Assembly (NCBI GenBank): GCA_032719365.1
Contig: CM064872.1
Location: 58,146,891-58,210,890, forward strand
Direction of reading: 5' to 3'
DNA: 64,000 bases
Origin: Prinsepia uniflora
Lineage: Eukaryota > Streptophyta > Magnoliopsida > Rosales > Rosaceae
Part shown: piece by piece, positions 45,728-56,492 of the stretch
How positions within the stretch are numbered: position 1 is the stretch's first letter
Layout: each line of letters starts with the position of its first letter
Notes under the pieces: generated by a model
Seen by the model: only the letters and a program-made list of their open reading frames with translations
What the model was told of the DNA's origin: nothing
The model's database searches: none
Made by a program: the position numbers and the translations under genes

Positions 45728-47531
45728 ATGGCAGCAGCTTTAGCAGGGGTCAGTTTAGGTAGATCAACGAGTCTCCGGGAGGATGTGTTCAACATGAGTG
45801 GGAGGCAGGATGAGGACGAGGAGCTGAGGTGGGCGGCAATCGAGCGGTTGCCGACTTATGCTCGGTTGAGAAAAGGGATGCTGAGGCACGTGCTTGACAA
45901 TGGCACGGTGATGACCGATGAGGTGGATGTGACGAGGATGAGAATGCAGGACAAGGATCAGTTGATGGAGAATATACTAAAAAGGGTGGAAGATGATAAT
46001 CAACGTTTTATTGCAAGACTTAGGGAAAGAACAAATAGGTATGACCGAGTCTTAAAACCCAAAATCTTTTTATTTTTTCCAACTTTATTTTTAGTTTTAT
46101 CATCTGGGTTTTTTGTTTTGTATGTGTAGGGTGGGGATTGAGATTCCGAAGGTCGAAGTTCGATCCGAGAATCTGTCCAGTGAAAGGAGATGTGTATGTT
46201 GGAAGCAGAGCTCTGCCTACTCTGCTTAATGCCACCTTGAATTCAATTGAGGTCTAATTTTGTTTCTTCAATTTTTATGTTCTTCATCGTGCCTTGTTTT
46301 TTTTTTCTTGATTTCTTACTCAGATTTGTTTTACAGGATGCAAAGTGTACTGCGAATGATAGAGCATGCTCCATCAAAGAAGAAAAAAGGATGACAAATT
46401 TTGACACGACTCGAAATCTGCATGATTAAAATTTCGAATTATTTTCGAGTCAATTCATTATAACATGTTTAATAAATGAGTGGGTTTCGAGTCAACCTGT
46501 TAACCTGTATAATGACATATTAACCCTTTTAATAAATGGGTAGGTTTCGGTTTAACCTGTTACCCGTATATTGACCTATATATTGGCTCGTTTAATAAAT
46601 ATGTCATTACTAACTCATATATCTACTCATTTACCTACCTAAATGCCTATTAAATCTTATAATTTAAATAAGTTAAACATATTAAATAGGTTAAACGGGT
46701 CATAGTTAAATGAGTTTTCAGTATTACATATTTATAAAATAGGTTATACGAGTTATTCGGGTTACACGGGTTATTTGGATCATTAACAAGTTGGGTTCGA
46801 GTTGGACATCTTTGACACAATTATTAAACGGATCGGATTCAGGTTGAACATATTTAAGTAAAATAGAATTCATGACAAGACACGACTCATTGCCAGTCGA
46901 TAAAGATCCATATACTTAAAAATGTCAATGGAATTGTCAGGCCATCCAAGTATGTCCATATAAATCTAAACAAATTAAAGTTTTCAACTTTAGGTTACGA
47001 CGACTAAAGTTCATACGATATTGCTTAAAGACCCTTTTGGTATTTTCCAAGATGACTCTACTTTTGGGCTCACTAGGTGCAAGGAAGACAACCTTGTTGC
47101 TTGCACTTGCTGGGAAACTTGACGATGATTTGAGGGTGAGTTCATTTTTCTTTTACACACTATCTTACCCTCCAATCTCCATGTCTCAGCTTTTGCATAA
47201 TCAAAGCTTTTAGCTTTGCTATGGTACTTTGGTAATCTTCCCACTTGTTCATTAGGCTTCTGGGAAAATCTCCTACTGTGACTATGAGCTAAGTGGGATT
47301 GTTCCAAGAAGAACATGTGCCTATATCATCCAACACGATCTTCACTATGGAGAAATGACCGTGAGAAAGACGTTGGATTTCTCTAGCCGCTGCTTGGGTG
47401 TTGGAACAAGAAATCAAATATTAGCTGAACTCTCAAGACGAGAGAAAAAGGTTGGAACTAAGCCGGATCCTGATATTGATGCTTTCATGAAAACCACCTG
47501 AGTGTTTGGCCAAAAAACCAGTTTGGTCACA
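45728..47531 (+). pseudogene. PDR/ABCG transporter pseudogene (N-terminal part only)
   Basis: The start of a full-size ABCG (pleiotropic drug resistance) transporter, resembling PDR2-like members. Exon 1 (45728-46037) is intact: 'DEELRWAAIERLPTYARLRKG', 'EVDVTRM'. A GT..AG intron leads to exon 2 (46130-46251, 'VGIEIPKVEVR'), which carries a one-base insertion near 46190. Exon 3 (from about 46337) is out of frame ('LRMIEHAPSKKKK') and then broken by about 0.6 kb of foreign AT-rich DNA. The P-loop exon (about 47045-47136) reads GSLGARKT instead of the family's GPPGAGKT. A further exon (47256-47501) covers 'HDLHYGEMTVRKTLDF', ends in an in-frame TGA, and continues to 'TSLVTDYVLK'. The remaining two thirds are absent. 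Intact relatives export lipids or toxic compounds at the plasma membrane; this copy cannot. Confidence 0.93.
46400..46990. repeat. AT-rich repeat inserted in ABCG exon 3
   Basis: Between the 'APSKKKK' part of the exon and the P-loop exon lies AT-rich sequence with repeated 'aacctgtta', 'gggtt' and 'taataaatgggt' phrases. Related 'gacacgactc' sequences occur near both edges (about 46402 and 46880). This is like a non-autonomous plant transposon, but no clear terminal repeats or target duplication were found, so the class is left open. Confidence 0.5.
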
Positions 47532-47689
47532 GATTATGTCCTCAAGGTCCCTACTTTAAAACTTTTAGTTCCTAAGCAATCAACTGATTATACTAAGTAT
47601 AGGATAGTAGCAAAATGCAATCACTTGAGTGAGGTGGCACTCAAGGGAAGTGTGGGATTCTGTTTTGTAACAGATTCATATACTTGGGG

Positions 47690-48154
47690 AGCAAGATGAA
47701 CAAGTGTCATCTTTCTATTGGTCTTACTACTAGCCTAATTTCTATTGGTTGAATGTCATCATAGTGGCATCATTGATTGTAACTATTTTAGCTTGTAAGC
47801 ACGGCTAGATTGAGGCAGAGTGTGTGTGTGTAGTGTGAGTGAATCGGTAGAGAGAAAAGAAAGAGAAAAGTTCTGAAAATAGAGAGAATTGCTCATAAGT
47901 ATTTTTACAAACAGTTGGTGTGCATCACAGTGCATTCTATTCTTTTTCCACACAAACTTCATTACAATCCTTCAATTATCATCCTTGATACATTCTACAC
48001 GTAAAAATACTCCCAATAAATTCAGTGTAAAAGGATCGGATCATTACCTTAAGCAAACTCAGCAAATCCATTCACAGTGCACTGTTCCATTGATCGGCAA
48101 AGCTTCCCTGCAAAACAGAGAAAGAAATCGTGTTAGCATACATGTCTCAAACCA
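47690..48154 (+). mobile_element. Copia-3 5' LTR (start approximate)
   Basis: The sequence before the PBS at 48158 looks like a Copia LTR: a GT-rich stretch (about 47818-47850), purine-rich leader, and a similar layout to the Copia-1 LTR. The start is not certain because the transition from ABCG intron sequence is not marked by a recognised target duplication. Confidence 0.5.
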
Positions 48155-48157
48155 AGA

Positions 48158-48169
48158 TGGTATCAGAGC
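48158..48169 (+). other. Copia-3 primer-binding site
   Basis: TGGTATCAGAGC, a perfect plant initiator methionine tRNA PBS, 80 bp before the gag start codon. Confidence 0.92.
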
Positions 48170-48249
48170 AGTGAATCGATCTGATTTACTGGGGCGTGAA
48201 GTAGTGTGAAGTTTGCATCATACTGTAAACTTAGCTAACAAGCAAACGA

Positions 48250-49214
48250 ATGGCTGCTGTGGGTGGGGATCTACGGGTTCCACTATTCGATGGCTCTAAT
48301 TATGATTTTTGGAGCATCAAAATGAGCACAATTCTGAGAGCTCATTATCTATGGGAGTATGTGGAGAAGGGATTAAATGAAGACTTACCTGCTGCTGGTG
48401 CATCTTTATCAGAACCTGCAGATCCAGGAGCTACTAGACCTCCAGAAGTTGCAAGACCAACTCGAGCTGATTATATAAGGGATGCTCGTGCTCTTGGGAT
48501 GATCCAAACAGCTATGGTGGACTCCATTTTCTCGAGGATCTCAAATGAACAAAGTGTAAAATCAACTTGGGATCTGCTGAAAAGAGAATACAAAGGAGAT
48601 GAGAAAGTGAGGGCAGTAAAACTGCAAGCTCTCAGGAAGGATTTTGAGTATGTCAGAATGAGAGATGATGAGTCTTTCTCAGTCTATACATCAAGACTGT
48701 ACACCATTGTGCATCAAATGAGATCCTATGGTGAGGAAGTGACAGAAAGAAGAATGGTGCAGAAGATCCTGATCAATCTCACTAAAATCTATGATCCTAT
48801 TGTGTCAATTCTTGAAGAAACTAAGGATTTGGATACTTTTACTGTGCAAACATTGCTAGCATCTATACGAGCACATGACCAGAGGCTGGAGATGCATTCT
48901 GAAACTCACACAGAGAAGGCATTCTCTGCATTAAGTGTGAATCAATGATCACAAGACAGGTCACACAAGCAGTATGGAAGAGGCAAACAGAATTTCAAAG
49001 GAAACAAAGGCTGGAAAGGCAAGACCTATAACTTTGTCAAAAACAATCAAGGTACTGAGGTCCCTAAACTTGTTTTTGGTAACCCTATTTGCTCTAAGGA
49101 TTCCTGCAAAATTTGTGGAAAACTTCATTATGGTGAATGTTGGCTTAAGAATAAACCTAAGTGTTTCAAATGCAATAAACTGGGTCACATTGCCAAGAAT
49201 TGCATTGTGAAAAA
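48250..49214 (+). pseudogene. Copia-3 gag, nearly intact, 3' truncated
   Basis: The ATG at 48250 starts 'MAAVGGDLRVPLFDG' and 'NYDFWSIKMST', followed by the gag fold ('TWDLLKREYKGDEKV', 'YTSRLYTIVHQMRSYG', 'IVSILEETKDLDTF'). A single TGA at 48946 interrupts the frame. The same frame then carries 'CKICGKLHYGECW' and the CCHC knuckle 'CFKCNKLGHIAKNC' (about 49162-49203). At 49215 the Gypsy LTR-A element begins, so protease, integrase and reverse transcriptase are missing. It is a close relative of Copia-1 but much less decayed, so probably younger. Confidence 0.93.
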
Positions 49215-49503
49215 CGTAACGACCCGAACCAAAAATAATAATATTTTAATGTAAAAAGACTATTTTGCCCCTGAGAGGGGGAAACTTTTACTTTTGACCC
49301 GGGAAATAATTTGGACTTTGACCCATGACTAGGACGTAGATCGGGACGTCACGAATCCGTAGACAGGCGGTACGCCGAAATCGGAGTTCGTATGAAGAAG
49401 TTATGGTCACGGAAGCGTTTTAGCGGAAATTACGAACCGAGAACAACGGAATAAAATATTAATTAATTATGGGAATCCATGCCAAATTCATATTTAAATC
49501 AAA

Positions 49504-49530
49504 CCAGCGGATGAGTGACAAGTGTCACTC
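49504..49530 (+). promoter_or_regulatory. Conserved inverted repeat upstream of the LTR-A TATA-like box
   Basis: Arms GATGAGTGACA and TGTCACTCATC are separated by two bases. The structure lies about 50 bp before 'attttatactaat' (49578-49590). The same structure is present in every plus-strand LTR subfamily of the LARD and A type in this window. A promoter role is inferred from position. Confidence 0.5.
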
Positions 49531-51799
49531 ATCTAAGTCAACACTATTCCAATAAAGCAAACTTACCACTATTTAACCATTTTATACTAATTTAATTTCC
49601 CTCCATCAATCTTAGCCATTGGATCCCTGCCCAAATGAATCCCAGCCCTCCATTCCCTCTGTTTTTCTCCTTCATGCACGATCTCAAACACACACAAACA
49701 CACTCTGCATAATTCCTAAACCGTGCAACCCATTTTTCCCTTCCATTTTCTCTCAACCCAAACGATCGAACCAGCAGCCCTCACACCACCAGCCGACCAC
49801 CCACAGCACCACCATCATCTGCTGATCACCACCGTGCACCACCAGCGACCACCACCCCATTCCCCTACCCTGAACAGCCGTGCAAAACTCAGACCCGAAA
49901 CACAGAGGAATCGGGTCCAAGAAGCAAAACCCGACATCCACACCACCTCGACTCAAGTGGAGCTCCAGTCTACACCGTGAGGACCCCAGGAGCACAACTG
50001 AACGAGGGCGAAGGCTACGGCGGCGACACGGCGGCGGTAAGACCCAAAACCCGAGAACCAGTTTTTACTCCCCTGTTTCGAACCAACCCGTTTTAATGCC
50101 TAGAAATCGATCTTTTGGTTATGGACATGTCCTAGGGCTAGAGACGAGCTGTTTGGGACTGTCTTGGATGACTGAGACGGCGTGGATCGCCGGAGACGAC
50201 GATCGGATTTCTGGCCATGAAGTTCAGCAAGGACTGGTGAGTTTCTTCTCGTTTTCTTTATGTTTTGAGGTTTTAGAACCATAGAACAGACCTAGACGAC
50301 CCTATAGGGATGAACCCCGTCGAAAATGGTGGCCCATTACGTACGGTGGAATCGGGTCAAGCCGTGGGTCAACGGCGACCCGGTTCCAGTCAAACGGGCT
50401 GACCCGGTACTGTAGCAATGATGACATCATCATGCTGACGTCATGAAGACATCATCCTGTCAGATATTGTCAGACCAGGGACCAATCAGAACATGCCACG
50501 TGTCACTTGACAAGTGTCAGTGATGACGTCATGCTGACGTCAGCAGTACTGTAACAGTGTTGACCCACGTGTTGACTAGGTGCGTGGGGGCGTGTGTGAA
50601 CAGTGATTTTGGTGGGGCCAGTATCATTTTCAAGGTTTCGACGATACGGATCCAATGGAGGTGGTTTCGTGTGGATCGGAGATCGTTAAGTTAGTCAAAA
50701 TGGGGTTTGAAGCACCGGGAATAGTGCCCGGGATGCGATTTTGAGGCAGATCTGTTCTAGGTTCTTGGTATTGATGTTATAGGGTCCTTAAGTAACCCTC
50801 AGGTATATTAATACAGGTTTTAGAGATCGTTGAGCAGCAAGGACCGAGTGTGAGTGGGCTGTTTGATTTATAAAAGGCTTGCATGCATAACTATTTTACT
50901 ATTTCCACTTATGATTTCGATGAGTCTTATATGAACGGTTTATATATGCTATTACAATGTTTTGGGCATGAGACCCGTCTGGATTATATGTGCATTTTGT
51001 GTGGGATGTCCGGGGGGACATAGGGAAAACTATACTATTATTGTACTGTACTTTCCTACCTGTGTATATTGTCTCCTCCAGGGAGGGTCGTTGGCCTGGG
51101 TGGACCCTGGAGTAGTCACGGGGCCCTGACTGAGTGGAGTTGACCCTCGTTGGGCTGCTTACTCTCAGGAAGGCATGTTCATATACCTCGGCAGTGACCG
51201 GGATACCGGGAGCTGATGTACCTAGAGAGTCTCGGGTGTGAGACCCTGAGCGGCGACGCGTAGCCTTAGAACCGTGACATCATTTGGGTTGGGTTTTACA
51301 GTGCACTGATATGTTAGTTTCTCCTTTCGATTATTATTGTGGTTTTATGGATTGATTTCATTATAACATTATGTTTTTACTGCATGCAAGATTTGGAAAA
51401 CGGAGGGGTAAAACCTTATGATTATTTTATTCTTAAATTGATTTATAAACTGTTATTTTTAACCCACTCACTCTTGTTTTACTGACCCCTCCAGACCCTG
51501 ACACGGAAATAGAGGAGGAAGACCCGGAAGAGGAGGCATAGGTTTAGTTTGCTTAGCTGTGCACCTGTACACCCACTTGTGGGTAGGTTGAGCACCGAAT
51601 AATGTACTCTGACTATTGTGCTCACGTGTTGTTATTTTATTATCCCTTGCCTGACAGTATCGCTTTAAACACTGTTGTTGTACGTATCTATCTATTTAAG
51701 TATTCGGTTTTTATTTAAGGGTAATTTTGGTATGTTTAGAGTCATTGTCAGACGGGAGCGGGGCTCGTCCCCGGGTGGTCCCAGTGGGATTGGGATGGG

Positions 51800-51804
51800 T
51801 CTTG
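51800..51804 (+). repeat. Target-site duplication TCTTG (left copy)
   Basis: TCTTG before solo LTR-B; the second copy is at 54715-54719. Confidence 0.92.
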
Positions 51805-54714
51805 TGTAACATCCCGTACCTTCGGGAAGGGTAAAAATGTAATTTTATAAGATTTTTGTATATAAAGGACGATTTTGCCCTTGTGAACAGTAGGCTAAAA
51901 GTTGACTTTTTGAATTACCGATTGGATGACTGTTGACCCTTGACTGTGACGTAGTTTAGGACGTCACGAGTCCGTAGACAGGTGGCAGGTTCGATTCGGA
52001 CAATCAGAGAAAAAGTTATGACGTTCGGAAGATTGAGGGCGTTACCGTAATTTTGAGTAAATGAGGAAAATGTTGACTTTTTGGAGGACTTGTGATTTTT
52101 GCGTAGACCAAGGACCGTTAGATAGGTCTCGACGTCCTGAGTACAACGAAAGGCGGCACGCTGTCGTCGGACGTCGGATGAAATATTTACGGGTCTAGAA
52201 AGTGTGAGGGTAAAATGGTAATTTGTGCATGAGGGGTATTTTGGTCTTTTTCCCTCAGCCCAATCAGATAAGGGCAAGTGGCAGAGATTTTTTGTGCTGG
52301 CCTATGGATGGTGGACACGTGGGGGACACTAGATGGTTCCAGGGATTACTCAAGTGTGCACGGCCACACTTTGCACAAAATCAAACCGTGCTTTGGGTTT
52401 GAACGCAGAGAAACAGAGGGTGAGAGATTGGGAGAGTTTGATCGATTCTGTGCAAGGGAGAGTGAAGAGTGATTTGTGAGAGTGACAGAGAGAAGTGTTT
52501 GAGCTGCTGATCGTGTTTTGGTGGAGAAATCGTGCACGGCGGCACGGTGGTGGTGCGGCGAAGTTCTGGGGAAACAGGGAGACCGTGAGAGTTTGGTGGT
52601 GGCTACGCCGTGTGGTGGCTCAAATCAAGGCAGTAGGAGCTGTAGGAGGTTACAAGTGACCCAACGAACACCGTGGCACGCGGCGGTGCACACGGCGGAG
52701 ACGGAATCAAAGGGTGAGTTTTCTTCCTCTGTTTTTCCCGTGATTTTTAATTTGGAAGTCGTGAAGGTAGGATGAGAATCGAGGGGATTGGTGAGTGCAA
52801 TGATGTTTAGGGAGGTCCTAGGAGTGGTTTGTGATGGTTGCCGTGACGGGGGTGTACACGGAGGAGTTCAGGCGACGGCGAGTACTCTGTACTCTGTTTT
52901 GGCCGTGAGTTCAAACGCGAAGTCGTGGACTTCAGGGGTGAATCGAAGGTTTCTGTGAGTTGGGAGTGACTCAGTGGGGTCTTAGGGAGAGGTTGGAATC
53001 GCCACCGTGAAGGGGGAAGCACTGGACGGCCAGGAAGGAAAACAGGGGGTCGACTGTGTTTTCTTTCGAGCTTCAGTCGTGAAGTTGAGGATTGAGTCGA
53101 ACCAGGAGAGTAAGGGGGATGAATTCCTGGTTCTTGGACGAAGCTATAGGAAAAGAGAGGAGATGAAATGGTGGCCGGACGGCGGAGATTGGATCTCGCC
53201 GGTCTGAGTTGCAGCCCTGGTGCGAACCGGGTTCGATCGAGGTTGGGGATGCACTGTAGCAGGCGCGTGAGGCCCACACGCAGCTACTTTGGGCGGCGCG
53301 TGGAGGCGCGTGGGGAGGAATCCGGCCAAGCTTCCAACATGGTTTTGGTTCTAAATGTCCTAAGGAGTTCATTGGTATGGTTTTCGGGTGAATCGGACGA
53401 TGTTAGGAGGTTGTTCGGGAATCCGGACGGTTTAGGGTTTATGAATAAAATATTATTTAATTCCTGAAAAATTGGGGAAATTGGGGTTAGTATCCTTGAT
53501 GTGTTTGTGACCCTATTTGGTGCATATTGACAGGATGGGAGGCACCCGAGACGGTCGAGGAGCGCACGGAGCGCGATTGACTTGTTCTCATTTGTGAGTG
53601 GACCCTTTCTTTCTTTCGAGCATGCCTAACTGTTTTTATTGATGTTTTATGATATTAAATGTGTTTTATGCTTCTTAACGATGATTATATGTGGTTGATA
53701 TGTTTGCACGTTTTTCGAGACATTTTTGGGATTTGCACGTTTTTTGAGAAAAGGCTGGTTTTCGGATTTTGATACCATATTTGGGGATTTCAAGCTAATA
53801 ACTATTTCTGATGATGATAAATGGATTGTGAAACATAATTTGTAATCAAATGTGGGTTTTGGATTAAAAAGTAGATCTCCGGATTTGGGTTCGGAATGTC
53901 GGTTCTGAACGCCGGAAGGGCTTCGAACCTGGGATTTCGAATTCGAGTTTGGTTATGGAATTGGAAATGGTTTTACATTGAATTTGGATTGGATTTGCTG
54001 GATCTGGATATGGGTTTAAAGACCCGGATACTGATTTGACGGGGGACGGGCCTGGATTGAGTTTAAAGACTCGGGAGTTTAAAGACTCGGATATTTATGA
54101 TATTACCCCCATAGGCCTATTGAGTTTAAAGACTCGGGAGTTTAAAGACTCGGATTACATTTAAGGCCTGGTTGAGTTTAAAGACTCGGATAGACCCAGC
54201 AGATTTGATCGGAAAATGGTATTTTATAGTGTATCTGTTTCTTATGATATTTTATAGTGTTTCTGTTTCTTATGATGTTTCATATTATGATGTTTTTTTT
54301 AGTACTTCGTTGGGCATGCCTGTTTTAAAAACGGAGGGAGCAATGATTCTTATTTTTCCTTAACCTTGAATTAGTGATAAACTGATTTTAAAACTTTTGG
54401 TTATTCTAGTCCACTCACACTTTTGGTTTTAAATTTTCCCTCCAGGTCATGGTGATAGCGTTGGGGTGAACGTTGAGGCAGATATTGAGGCATAGAGCTT
54501 ACGACGTTCTTCCGTTGCGGGACTAGCATTGTAGGATTTTTGTGCCCATTTTGTAGAACTATGCTCTGACTGACTGTTGTATATATTTACTCCTTCGTCT
54601 GATAGTTATGCTTATAGTAGTAGTGAGGTTATTTTTGGCACTGTAGGTGTGATTGTCAGACGGGAGCAGGGTTCGTCCCGGGTATCGTGGCGATATTTGG
54701 GACGGGTCCTGACA
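51805..54714 (+). mobile_element. Solo LTR-B, plus strand (2.9 kb)
   Basis: Starts TGTAACATCCCGTACC and ends GGGACGGGTCCTGACA with TCTTG on both sides. It differs from LTR-A and matches the minus-strand LTR-B at 26599-31973. Landmarks: donor-like AGG/GTGAGT at 52724, CGCG-rich module about 53265-53320, GTGAGTGGAC at 53594-53603, the GAGTTTAAAGACTCGG minisatellite (about 54055-54190), GTCCACTCAC at 54409-54418 and CAG at 54445. It is not the 5' LTR of the coding region that follows, although it stands where one would be expected. Confidence 0.95.
54055..54190 (+). repeat. GAGTTTAAAGACTCGG minisatellite in LTR-B
   Basis: Five copies of a 16 bp unit, some directly joined as 'gactcgggagtttaaagactcgg'. 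Related arrays occur at about 1-140, 27140-27270 and 35160-35330. Confidence 0.9.
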
Positions 54715-54725
54715 TCTTGTCAGCT

Positions 54726-54737
54726 TGGTATCAGAGC
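54726..54737 (+). other. Gypsy element primer-binding site
   Basis: TGGTATCAGAGC three bases after the true LTR-A end (TCA, 54720-54722). Complementary to initiator methionine tRNA. Confidence 0.95.
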
Positions 54738-54834
54738 ATTAGGATTAGCGGTCAGAGTACTAGGTTAGTGGTTTGTACTTGGTACATGGTCGCTTTCGAT
54801 GTCTTTTAACCTGTATGCCTCTTAACAGTTGGCT

Positions 54835-55655
54835 ATGCCTCCCCAACGTGATCCCCGTGCACGTGTTGACGAGGGCAATGGAGGGAATGGAGACACTGCG
54901 AGCATTGAGCGGGCCCAGCGCCTGGGTGCTACGCACTTTAGTGGGGGGACCGACCCCGAGGAAGCACACCAGTGGATTGACCGCTGGGAGAGGATCTTCG
55001 AGGTCATGCACTGTCCACCGGAGGAGCGTGTCGTACTGGCGACCTTCCTACTAGATGGGAGCGCCTATCGATGGTGGCACAACCTTGTCCTGGCCGACTG
55101 GACCGTTCACACCATTCCATGGAAGACCTTACGGGAGCGGTTTCTCAACCAGTTTTATCCACGGTCGTTTTGCAACGCCCGTGAGGCGGAGTTTCTGCAA
55201 CTCCGGCAGGGAGACCAGACTGTAGCAGAGTACGAGGAGACCTTCCTGATGTTTTCTCGCTTTGCTGAGAACTTCGTGATCACCGAGGATGATTGATGTC
55301 GCAGATTTGAGTGGGGCCTGCGACCTGAGATTCAGGCGATGGTGACTGCGACGCCCTTTGCTACCATGAGGGATCTGACTGATGCGAAGACCAGGGTTGA
55401 GAACAGTATCCTGGCACGTCAGCGAGCTGAGAGGGAGACACGGCGACGTGATCACCCACACTTGGGATTCTCGGGCCGTCGGGGCTCGAAGGGAGGACAT
55501 TCTGGTGGATCTTCATCTTCGGGCAGCCGAAGACGTTCTGGTCAGTTCAGGAGTCCTCAGCGGTCTGGACAACGTTCTGGGGCTTGGCAGCAGCCGTACT
55601 TACCGATGAGCACCTCACCGGAAGGATACTCGGGTCGACCTATGGAGGTCACATG
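54835..55655 (+). pseudogene. Gypsy gag
   Basis: From 'MPPQRDPRARVDEG' the protein shows the retrotransposon gag domain: 'AHQWIDRWERIFEVM', 'YRWWHNLVL', 'FLNQFYPRSF' and 'FLQLRQGDQTVAEYEETF'. A TGA at 55294-55296 interrupts 'ITEDD'. The same frame continues with 'RFEWGLRPEIQ' and an Arg/Ser/Gly-rich linker. The stop lies where a CGA (Arg) would fit, that is a C-to-T change. The ATG at 54835 is chosen because the sequence upstream in this frame (TTG GCT) has no other ATG. Forms particles in intact relatives. Confidence 0.93.
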
Positions 55656-56492
55656 CTTCGCTTGTGGTGAGCCGGGGCACTATGCTTCTGATTGTCCATT
55701 GATTCGGGGCAGCACTATGCCCGCACAGAGCTCAGCATCCCAGACTGCCAGCAGCCGGACACGCGGTGTTGTGCGTGGCGGTGATCGAGGAGCTAGAGGA
55801 CGGGGACGACCTGCAAAGTCTATGGCCCATGTCTATGTTGTTACCCAGCAGCAGGCCAGATCCATTTCGGGAGTGTTGACAGGTAATGTACATATTTATG
55901 GCATGGTTGTTCGTGCATTGATGGATTCGGGAGCAACTTATTCTTTTATTTCACCGCGTTGTGCGGGTCTGTTGGGCCGTGAGGTGACCGCACTTGAGCA
56001 CGAGATGGGTGTGGGGACACCGATGGGTGTGACCTACCAAGTGAACCAGGAGATACGAGCTTGTCCTGTGGAGATTGAAGGAATCGAGTTCCCAGCAGAT
56101 TTGATTCTTATGAATGTGCACGACTTCGATGTGATACTTGGAGTTGATTGGTTGTCGGAGTACAATTCGCTCATCGACTGTAGTAACATGCGATTGACTT
56201 TGAGAGGTTCGGGATTGCCGGAAGTGATATTTCAGGGGGAGTGTGGAGATGCATCACCCAAGGTAATATCTGCACTCACAGCTACAAAACTCTTACGGAA
56301 GGGGTGTCAGGGTTATCTTGCTTATGTGGTAGAGTCTACGGATGAATCTTTGAGAATTGAGGATATTCCGATTGTGCGGGAATTTCCTGATGTCTTTCCA
56401 GGGGATTTACCTGGATTACCACTATCCAGGGAGATCGATTTCACGATCGAGTTACTCCCCGGACTCGACCGATTTCGCAAGCACCGTATCGT
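55656..56492 (+). pseudogene. Gypsy zinc knuckle and aspartic protease
   Basis: A CCHC knuckle ('CFACGEPGHYASDC', about 55656-55697) is followed by the protease with 'ALMDSGATYSFIS' (about 55915-55955) and 'DFDVILGVDWLS'. The frame is open from 55339 to 56520, but a one-base deletion near 56461 sends it out of the polymerase frame, so fusion to reverse transcriptase is lost. Confidence 0.92.

Larger units (their letters stand above)
49215..51804 (+). mobile_element. Gypsy element 5' LTR-A (2.6 kb)
   Basis: Begins CGTAACGACCCGAACC (TG changed to CG) and matches the 3' LTR at 59297-61912 along its whole length with scattered differences. It stops at 51804 after TCTTG, where solo LTR-B is inserted; its last three bases, TCA, lie at 54720-54722. 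Landmarks: inverted repeat about 49504-49530, TATA-like 'tttatacta' about 49581, donor-like GCG/GTAAGA at 50037 and CTG/GTGAGT at 50237, TGACGTCA palindromes at 50436, 50524 and 50535, GTGAGTGGGC at about 50850, and a CAG acceptor-like site at 51494. Confidence 0.95.

Noticed and set aside
54055..54190. CRISPR-like array (16 bp repeats with short spacers)
   Set aside because: The repeats are imperfect, sometimes directly joined, have no regular spacers, and recur in several LTRs of a plant genome; it is a minisatellite.
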